11,918 nucleotides of DNA, taken from positions 1 through 11,918 of the forward strand of contig JBBRLG010000202.1 in assembly GCA_038231495.1 (NCBI GenBank). Direction: 5' to 3'. The notes beneath the pieces are model-generated. The model saw nothing but the letters and a program-made list of their open reading frames with translations, did not search any database and was not told the DNA's origin. Numbering within the stretch: position 1 is the first letter of the stretch; each line of letters opens with the position of its first letter. The stretch is from JBBRLG01 sp038231495. GTDB lineage: Bacteria; Planctomycetota; Planctomycetia; Gemmatales; Gemmataceae. A program made the position numbers and the translations under genes. Below are positions 7,947 to 11,918 of the stretch, one piece after another.

Positions 7947-7993
7947 AGCGCCGCGACCTGCTTCGCCACCTTCATCGGCACGGCTGCCGCTTG

Positions 7994-8000
7994 CTGCGCG
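7994..8000. repeat. Target-site duplication, left copy (CTGCGCG)
   Basis: CTGCGCG directly before the left end of the element. It encodes codons 18-19 of hicA plus the first base of codon 20. Confidence 0.8.
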
Positions 8001-8135
8001 GTAACCTTTCACCGGCAACTTCTCCCCCCTTACGACGGGGGGGCGGGGGGGGTAAGAATGGTTGAGTTTGTCAGTCCTGGCGTCCACTCCACCCCCCCCC
8101 GCCCCCCCTTCTTAAGGGGGGGAGTGAACGGTTAC
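8001..8135. mobile_element. MITE-like non-autonomous element inside hicA
   Basis: About 135 bp with ends GTAACCTTTCAC (8001-8012) and GTGAACGGTTAC (8124-8135), inverted repeats matching 11 of 12. It is flanked by the direct repeat CTGCGCG (7994-8000 and 8137-8143). If one base has mutated, the target duplication is 8 bp (7993-8000 and 8136-8143) and the ends are exactly symmetrical. Inside the termini, both sides carry a C-run, then TTA-GA, then a G-run, then CGGGGGG in inverted orientation (about 8022-8052 and 8090-8122). Each end therefore forms its own hairpin and the whole element can fold on itself. The left arm has about 9 extra bases (8013-8021). The central 35 bases are unique and no transposase is encoded. 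The mobilising family cannot be told from this copy. Confidence 0.85.
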
Positions 8136-8136
8136 T

Positions 8137-8143
8137 CTGCGCG
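8137..8143. repeat. Target-site duplication, right copy (CTGCGCG)
   Basis: The same heptamer directly after the right end. Its last base is the first base of the GAA codon where the hicA frame resumes, which confirms the insertion boundary. Confidence 0.8.
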
Positions 8144-8317
8144 AAGGCAGCGATCATTCGCTCTGGGAAAACCCCGCCAACGGGCGAAGGACGGTAATTC
8201 CGCGGCACCGGATCATTCCCAAGTACACCGCGGCAGGGATTTGCAAACAACTTGACGTGCCGGCGCCGCAATAGCTGTACATCTTCTACGGGCCGAAGTA
8301 GTGACGAGGAGGTTGCC

Positions 8318-9133
8318 ATGCCGTGTCCCTTTCCTGGAATGGACCCTTACATCGAGCGGCCGGAAATCTTTCCTGATTTCCACCACAACTTTATCTCGCG
8401 GCTCCAGGCGATCCTGCAGCCGTTGCTGAGGCCACGTTACGTCGCCCTGACCGAAGATCGGCTTTTCGTGGTCGAATCCGTGCGGCCGATTCGGCCCGAT
8501 CTGGCCATCGTCCGAACGGCGTCGCCGGCCCGCCTACCTCGTTCCGGCACCGCGGTTCTTGAGCCTGATGCGCCGCTCGTGTTGCAATGGCAGGCGGAAA
8601 CGATCCGCGAAGCGGTCTTGCACATCATCGAGCCAGGCGCGCGTAATCGGATCGTTACCGCCATCGAAGTGCTTAGCCCGGCCAATAAGGCGGCCGGGCC
8701 GGGGCGGGCGGCGTACCTGCAAAAGCGCGACGAGTTGTTGGCAGCCGGCTCGAATTTCGTCGAAATCGACTTGCTGCGGCGGGGAACGACGACGATCCGG
8801 TTCACGGACGAAATACCGGATACGCGGCGACCCTGGCATTATCTCGTGGCCGTTTACCGGCAGCAACAGTCGCGTCAGGACGTTTACGCCGTCGCCCTCC
8901 AAAGCCGTTTACCCCGCATCAGCATTCCGCTGGCTGCCGACGACGGGGATGTAGTCGCGGACCTGCAAGCCGCATTTACTCAGCGGTGGGATGAAGGTCC
9001 CTACCCTGAAATACTCTTCTACGACGGTCCCCCGCCAGGACCGATGACCGCCGAGGATGTCGCCTGGTGCGAGGACCTGCTGCGCGAAGCCGGCTATCGG
9101 ACGCCGCCCGAAACGACGAATGGAAATGGCTGA
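8318..9133 (+). CDS. DUF4058 family protein
   Basis: A 271-residue protein without signal peptide or membrane segments. It opens with the family hallmark MPCPFPGMDPYIE, followed by a helix containing FHHNFISRLQ (21-30). The core holds RPDLAIVR (59-66, Asp61), IEVLSPANK (116-124, Glu117 and Lys124), YLQKRDELLAAG (133-144) and FVEIDLLRRG (147-156). The acidic residues and lysine in this order resemble the PD-(D/E)XK/Uma2-like fold, but function is unknown and nuclease activity is only a suggestion. The ATG at 8318 is preferred over the upstream in-frame ATG at 8252. It has the strong site GAGGAGG (8306-8312) five bases upstream and starts at the conserved motif, while the upstream ATG lies inside the remnant hicA. 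It lies 33 bases before the DUF1501 gene on the same strand. DUF4058 genes are often multicopy in planctomycetes and cyanobacteria. Confidence 0.9.
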   Translation: MPCPFPGMDPYIERPEIFPDFHHNFISRLQAILQPLLRPRYVALTEDRLFVVESVRPIRPDLAIVRTASPARLPRSGTAVLEPDAPLVLQWQAETIREAVLHIIEPGARNRIVTAIEVLSPANKAAGPGRAAYLQKRDELLAAGSNFVEIDLLRRGTTTIRFTDEIPDTRRPWHYLVAVYRQQQSRQDVYAVALQSRLPRISIPLAADDGDVVADLQAAFTQRWDEGPYPEILFYDGPPPGPMTAEDVAWCEDLLREAGYRTPPETTNGNG

Positions 9134-9166
9134 TTTTGCATCGACATTGAAGATAAGGACTGCACG

Positions 9167-10645
9167 ATGAACCCTGGAAACTACTTCGCCACCCCCGCGC
9201 GGGTCTTTCCAACGCGGCGCGACTTCTTTCGGCGCACTGGCGGCGGCCTCGGTATGCTCGCACTGGCCGGACTGCTCGACCAGAAAGGCTTGCTCGCCGC
9301 CACGGAGCCGACGCCGGGTTTGAACCCGCTCGCGCCGCGACCGGGGCACTTCCCGGCGAAGGCCAAGTCGGTCATCTGGCTGTTCATGAACGGCGGGCCG
9401 AGCCAGGTCGATACCTGGGACTACAAACCCGAACTGACCAAGCACGACGGCCAGGAGTTGAAGGGCTTCGACAAGAACACCGGCTTCTTCACCGACCAGG
9501 TCGGGCCGCTCATGAAGTCGCCGTTCGCCTGGAAGCAGCACGGCCAGTCCGCGACGTGGGTGCCGGAAATCTTTCCGAACATCGCCCCGCACGTCGATGA
9601 CATCGCGTTCATCCACTCGTGCTTTACCGAGACGAACAACCATTCGCCGGCCCTGTTCGAGATCAACACCGGCATGAGCCGCATGGGCTTTCCGTGCGTC
9701 GGCGCCTGGGTGACGTACGGCCTGGGCACCGAGAACCAGAACCTGCCCGGTTTCGTGACAATGTACGACACGCTCGGCCGCGGCCTGCCCAAGGGCCACG
9801 CACAGAACTGGGGCGCTGGCTTCCTGCCGGGCATCTTTCAGGGGACGGCCCTCAACCCGCAGGGCGCGCCGATCGACAACCTGGTGCGCGACGCGCGGAT
9901 GAGCGACGAGCAGCAGCGCCGCCAACTCGACCTGATGCGCCGCCTCAACCGCGACCACCAGGCCGACCACGAGGCCGACGCCGAACTGACCGCCCGCATC
10001 GAGAGCTTTGAACTGGCCTATCGGATGCAGATGACCGCGCCGGAAGCGCTCGACATTAACAAGGAGCCGGAGTCGGTGCGCAAGCTGTATGGAATCGACA
10101 ACCCGAAGTGTGCGCACTTCGCCAAGCAGGTGTTGATGGCCCGGCGGCTGGTGGAGCGCGGCGTGCGTTTCGTGCAGATTTACAGCGGCGGCATGGAGAA
10201 CGAGCGCAGCTGGGACGGCCACACCGACATCGCGGGCAACCACCGCCAGTTCGCGGGCGAGACGGACATCCCGGTCGGCGCGCTGCTGACGGACTTGAAA
10301 CAACGCGGCCTGCTCGACGACACGCTGGTGATCTGGGGCGGTGAGTTCGGGCGTTTGCCGGTGGCGCAACGGCCGCAGAACAGCCAGCAGATGGGCCGCG
10401 ACCACAACCCCCACGCCTTCACGACCTGGATGGCGGGCGGCGGCGTCAAGGGCGGTGTCCACTACGGCGAGACGGACGAGTTGGGCCACAAGGCGGTGAT
10501 CGACCGCGTGCCGGTGCATGATCTGCACGCGACGATCCTGCACCTGCTGGGCATGGACCACACGAAGCTGACGTATAAGCACAACGGCCGCAACTTCCGG
10601 CTGACGGACGTGTATGGGAATGTGATTAAGAAGATATTGGCGTGA
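9167..10645 (+). CDS. DUF1501 protein with Tat signal (alkaline-phosphatase/sulfatase-like fold)
   Basis: A 492-residue exported protein. A twin-arginine motif, TRRDFF (Arg17-Arg18), precedes the hydrophobic stretch LGMLALAGLL (28-37), so it is probably folded before Tat export. The mature part begins with a strand VIWLF, then MNGGPSQVDTWD (74-85), the metal-site-like region of DUF1501. HSCFTETNNHSP (150-161), GGEFGRLP (391-398) and GRDHNPHAFTTW (410-421) supply the conserved Asp, Glu and His residues typical of the alkaline-phosphatase superfamily. The chain ends in DVYGNVIKKILA. The substrate is unknown; sulfate or phosphate ester hydrolysis is a family-based guess. The ribosome site AAGGA (9155-9159) lies seven bases before the ATG. 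It normally partners a DUF1549/DUF1553 protein, present upstream at 4508 but separated here by hicBA and the DUF4058 gene. Confidence 0.93.
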   Translation: MNPGNYFATPARVFPTRRDFFRRTGGGLGMLALAGLLDQKGLLAATEPTPGLNPLAPRPGHFPAKAKSVIWLFMNGGPSQVDTWDYKPELTKHDGQELKGFDKNTGFFTDQVGPLMKSPFAWKQHGQSATWVPEIFPNIAPHVDDIAFIHSCFTETNNHSPALFEINTGMSRMGFPCVGAWVTYGLGTENQNLPGFVTMYDTLGRGLPKGHAQNWGAGFLPGIFQGTALNPQGAPIDNLVRDARMSDEQQRRQLDLMRRLNRDHQADHEADAELTARIESFELAYRMQMTAPEALDINKEPESVRKLYGIDNPKCAHFAKQVLMARRLVERGVRFVQIYSGGMENERSWDGHTDIAGNHRQFAGETDIPVGALLTDLKQRGLLDDTLVIWGGEFGRLPVAQRPQNSQQMGRDHNPHAFTTWMAGGGVKGGVHYGETDELGHKAVIDRVPVHDLHATILHLLGMDHTKLTYKHNGRNFRLTDVYGNVIKKILA

Positions 10646-10651
10646 GAGATT

Positions 10652-10663
10652 GCCGCTTGCGGC
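10652..10663. repeat. 12-bp palindrome GCCGCTTGCGGC, copy 2
   Basis: An inverted repeat beginning seven bases after the DUF1501 stop, in the 34-base gap between two convergent genes. It is followed by TTT. It may act as a short bidirectional 3' end signal or belong to a dispersed palindrome family shared with copies at 47-58 and 10996-11007. Confidence 0.6.
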
Positions 10664-10679
10664 TTTGCGCGCCCCGCCG

Positions 10680-10916
10680 CTACTGGTCCGTCAGCATGCT
10701 TGAGGACGCGCCGTTGATCTGGACGACGCTGTCGTGGTCGAACCACACCGGCACGCCTTCGGGGGCGAGGAAAACGGCGACTCCGTCCCGGATGACCATG
10801 GCCCGCGAGTGATCCACCTCGAACCGCTTTCCGCCATGCAACTCCACCGTGAATACGGTGAACGGTTGGCGTTCAATTAACCCTAGCAGCAATCGATCGA
10901 AGTTGTCGGCCGTCAT
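10680..10916 (-). CDS. Small uncharacterised protein (78 residues)
   Basis: A 78-residue soluble protein not assigned to a named family. It begins with a short helix (NFDRLLLGLIERQPF), then alternating strands: TVFTVELHGGKRFEV, the DHSRAMVIRDG turn, VAVFLAP, and PVWFDHDSVVQI. The pattern 'helix, R/xQPF, strand, HGGK/xF-V, H-x-R-A' is common in short all-beta proteins found in many planctomycete genomes; their role is unknown. The ATG at 10916 is supported by AGGGGA (plus-strand 10924-10929) and by a candidate promoter upstream. It is convergent with the DUF1501 gene and follows the PH-domain gene on the same strand, 96 bases downstream of it, so either separate or joint transcription is possible. 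Confidence 0.72.
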   Translation of the reverse strand: MTADNFDRLLLGLIERQPFTVFTVELHGGKRFEVDHSRAMVIRDGVAVFLAPEGVPVWFDHDSVVQINGASSSMLTDQ

Positions 10917-10952
10917 TTTGCGATCCCCTGAAACAGCGGATGCCTTTAGAGG

Positions 10953-10982
10953 ATTCTATCGCGAACGGGGGATGCCGAACAA
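10953..10982 (-). promoter_or_regulatory. Candidate promoter for the 78-residue protein gene
   Basis: Read on the minus strand, TTGTTC (plus 10977-10982) and TAGAAT (plus 10953-10958) are 18 bases apart. The -10 box matches 5 of 6 consensus bases; the -35 box is weaker. It would give a leader of about 30 bases holding the AGGGGA ribosome site. Confidence 0.35.
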
Positions 10983-10995
10983 GAGATTGCGCTCA

Positions 10996-11007
10996 GCCGC
11001 AAGCGGC
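10996..11007. repeat. 12-bp palindrome GCCGCAAGCGGC, copy 3
   Basis: The reverse complement of the copies at 47-58 and 10652-10663. It lies five bases beyond the stop codon of the minus-strand PH-domain gene, so again immediately 3' of a coding region. Confidence 0.6.
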
Positions 11008-11012
11008 AAGCC

Positions 11013-11573
11013 CTATTTCGCACTTGCCGGCACGAACGGCCGGAACGCCTTCGCCTTGCCCGGCACCCACGCCATGACCGTGTTCAGGATCGCGTGCCGC
11101 ACCGAGTCCGGCTCCGGCACGCCCGTCAACGTCATTGCCACGTTGCCTTTCGACAACACTTCCAGCGTCGCCGACTTGTAGAAGACGCTGTGGCTGTCTG
11201 TCGCGATGCGCACGTCGTCGATGTCGGCCAGGGCGATTTCTTGCACCGGGCGCGGCTTCAGGCCGCGCTGGATCATCAGCCGGCGGTTCGTCAGCGTGTA
11301 GCGCTTCGACAGGAACGGCACAATCTTCTTGAAGTAGAGCGGCGCGAGCAGTAGCCAGCCGAGCGGGGCGAGGATCATGGACGACATCAGCGTGTGGCCC
11401 AGCGCGGCCAGGCCGGACTGCGCCTCGACGACGCTCGGCCACACTTCGCGGACCATCGCCTCGGCGTGCAGCGGCGGCGTCAGGCCGGCGATCGCCTGGC
11501 GGGTGTTCCTTTTCGACGGCAGCGTTTCGGGTTGCGTCGCGGTCGTCGCCGGCAGGCTGTGCGCTTCGGACAT
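11013..11573 (-). CDS. Membrane-anchored bacterial PH-domain protein (bPH2/YdbS-like)
   Basis: A 186-residue protein. Residues 1-57 form a polar Thr/Pro/Ala-rich cytosolic segment. A membrane segment covers about 58-80 (GHTLMSSMILAPLGWLLLAPLYF). A PH-like beta domain follows (about 90-165), with the family signature RYTLTNRRLMIQRGL (91-105), EIALADIDDVRI and DSVRHAI. Bacterial PH2 domains of this type are membrane-associated and of largely unknown role. The start is set at ATG 11573. The open frame runs upstream to 11819, but that part crosses the putative insertion-sequence end and has low-complexity, non-conserved sequence. No clear ribosome site precedes 11573, so the exact start is moderately uncertain. 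A proline/Lys-rich tail (PGKAKAFRPFVPASAK) follows the domain. Confidence 0.82.
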   Translation of the reverse strand: MSEAHSLPATTATQPETLPSKRNTRQAIAGLTPPLHAEAMVREVWPSVVEAQSGLAALGHTLMSSMILAPLGWLLLAPLYFKKIVPFLSKRYTLTNRRLMIQRGLKPRPVQEIALADIDDVRIATDSHSVFYKSATLEVLSKGNVAMTLTGVPEPDSVRHAILNTVMAWVPGKAKAFRPFVPASAK

Positions 11574-11660
11574 GGTATTCGATACTCGTGGGAAGAGAGA
11601 ATTCCGTCGCTCAGGAACGGTAAACCTACGAAATGAGACTGTTTTGCCAAGTGCAGCCAC

Positions 11661-11675
11661 CCGGTATACTACCGG
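11661..11675. promoter_or_regulatory. Small palindrome containing a -10-like TATACT
   Basis: CCGGTA (11661-11666) and TACCGG (11670-11675) are inverted around a 3-base centre, enclosing TATACT. A TTGCCA lies 15 bases upstream of TATACT, a slightly short spacing for a rightward promoter. It sits between the PH-domain gene and the insertion-sequence end and could serve either side. Confidence 0.25.
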
Positions 11676-11727
11676 TCGGTCCATCTTCACGCTCGGTGAA
11701 ACTATTTTGTAACCTTTTATCTTTCCC

Positions 11728-11918
11728 CAGGGCCGTTTGAAAGTTGATGTTGGCCTAAACGACGTGAGGAGGTAATTGGGGAGGGTTCCTTTTCCGTAAG
11801 GAGTGCTGTCCGATGACAACCCCGCTTACCCTGGTCGAGGTTCTTGCCCAAATCCCCGATCCCCGCGACCGCCGCGGTGTACGCCACCCGTTGACCGCCG
11901 TCCTGTCGCTCGTCGTCC
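11728..11918 (+). mobile_element. Left end of an ISAs1-family insertion sequence (partial)
   Basis: The call rests on the transposase start at 11813. The sequence from 11728, CAGGGCCGTTTGAAAGTTG, is a plausible terminal inverted repeat because ISAs1-type ends often begin CAGGG or similar. It lies 85 bases before the start codon, a normal leader length. The right end and any target duplication are outside the window, so the boundary at 11728 is provisional. Confidence 0.55.
11813..11918 (+). CDS. ISAs1-family transposase, N-terminal fragment cut by the window edge
   Basis: Thirty-five codons are visible, starting MTTPLTLVEVLAQIPDPRD and continuing RRGVRHPLTAVLSLVV. The pattern 'L-x-x-I-P-D-P-R-x-x-x-G-x-R-H-P-L-x-x-(I/V)-L' is the N-terminal domain associated with DDE transposases of the ISAs1 (H-repeat) family. 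The ribosome site AAGGAG (11798-11803) lies nine bases before the ATG. The catalytic DDE residues are beyond the window, so whether the transposase is intact is unknown. Confidence 0.82.
   Translation, partial: MTTPLTLVEVLAQIPDPRDRRGVRHPLTAVLSLVV

Larger units (their letters stand above)
7943..8274 (+). pseudogene. hicA: hicA toxin gene interrupted by a MITE-like insertion
   Basis: The gene opens with ATG at 7943, inside the hicB stop (ATGA overlap), encoding MKRRDLLRHLHRHGCRLLR. After the 19th codon the frame enters inserted DNA and ends at a stop at 8063-8065, giving a 40-residue product with a Gly/Pro-rich tail. The rest of HicA resumes at 8143 as EGSDHSLWENPANG and continues through TVIPRHRIIPKY to CKQLDVPAPQ, ending at TAG 8272-8274. 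Joining 7943-7999 to 8143-8274 gives a seamless 62-residue HicA, the usual family size. HicA is a small double-stranded-RNA-binding-fold mRNA interferase; its essential histidine, here in SDHSLW, lies in the separated half. The present product should be inactive. The join was translated by hand, base by base. Confidence 0.9.

Noticed and set aside
8022..8122. Rho-independent terminator pair downstream of hicB
   Set aside because: The G/C-run hairpins are better explained as the symmetrical subterminal repeats of the inserted element, given the terminal repeats and target duplication.
8252..8317. 22-residue N-terminal extension of the DUF4058 protein
   Set aside because: It overlaps the end of the hicA remnant, lacks conservation and has no ribosome site, whereas ATG 8318 has GAGGAGG and begins at the family motif.
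8909..10582. 557-codon open frame on the minus strand
   Set aside because: It lies opposite the DUF1501 gene and part of the DUF4058 gene. Its translation is rich in Arg/Val/His/Leu with no recognisable domain, the usual antisense shadow of a high-GC gene.
11574..11819. 82-residue N-terminal extension of the PH-domain protein
   Set aside because: It crosses the putative insertion-sequence end and overlaps the transposase start on the other strand; the sequence has no domain character.
1..11918. CRISPR array, tRNA or rRNA gene
   Set aside because: No regularly spaced direct repeats, tRNA cloverleaf with a TTC-containing T-loop, or rRNA-like stretch was noticed on either strand; a covariance-model scan was not possible.

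Overview
The window looks like chromosomal DNA of a planctomycete, probably of the Gemmata/Gemmataceae type. The evidence is a high-GC background (68 to 73% in hand-counted 60-base lines of the housekeeping genes), a secreted cytochrome-like DUF1549/DUF1553 protein with a DUF1501 partner, a DUF4058 protein, a HicB/HicA pair, and many short palindromic repeats. The lineage is inferred from gene content; there is no rRNA or other marker here.

Layout, left to right. Positions 1-207 hold a palindromic repeat cluster and the leader of a complete phospho-sugar mutase gene (208-2136, +). A good-looking promoter (2151-2179) and a long 21-bp hairpin (2203-2249) follow. Next is a lower-GC, minus-strand two-gene unit: an AAA/ABC-type ATPase (3096-4376) whose end overlaps a TOPRIM/DUF4276-like protein (2402-3103). 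ATPase + TOPRIM-like pairs of this kind are typical of phage-defence systems (compare PARIS, AbiL, OLD/Gabija), so this is the best candidate in the window for a poorly described system. A 131-bp divergent intergenic region with a 9-bp inverted repeat separates it from the next block.

From 4508 to 10645 a plus-strand gene series runs: DUF1549/DUF1553 secreted protein, hicB, hicA, DUF4058 protein, DUF1501 Tat-signal protein. DUF1553 and DUF1501 genes usually sit side by side in planctomycetes; here about 1.5 kb carrying a toxin-antitoxin pair and a DUF4058 gene lies between them. The hicA toxin is broken by an approximately 135-bp MITE-like element (8001-8135) with near-perfect terminal inverted repeats, long subterminal inverted repeats and a 7-8 bp target duplication. 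Removing the element and one target copy restores a clean 62-residue HicA frame. The predicted antitoxin therefore remains while its toxin is lost.

The right end has a small uncharacterised protein (10680-10916, -), a membrane-anchored bacterial PH-domain protein (11013-11573, -), and the left end of an ISAs1-family insertion sequence with its transposase start (11813 onward, cut by the window edge). A 12-bp palindrome GCCGCTTGCGGC occurs three times, twice within 10 bases after a stop codon.
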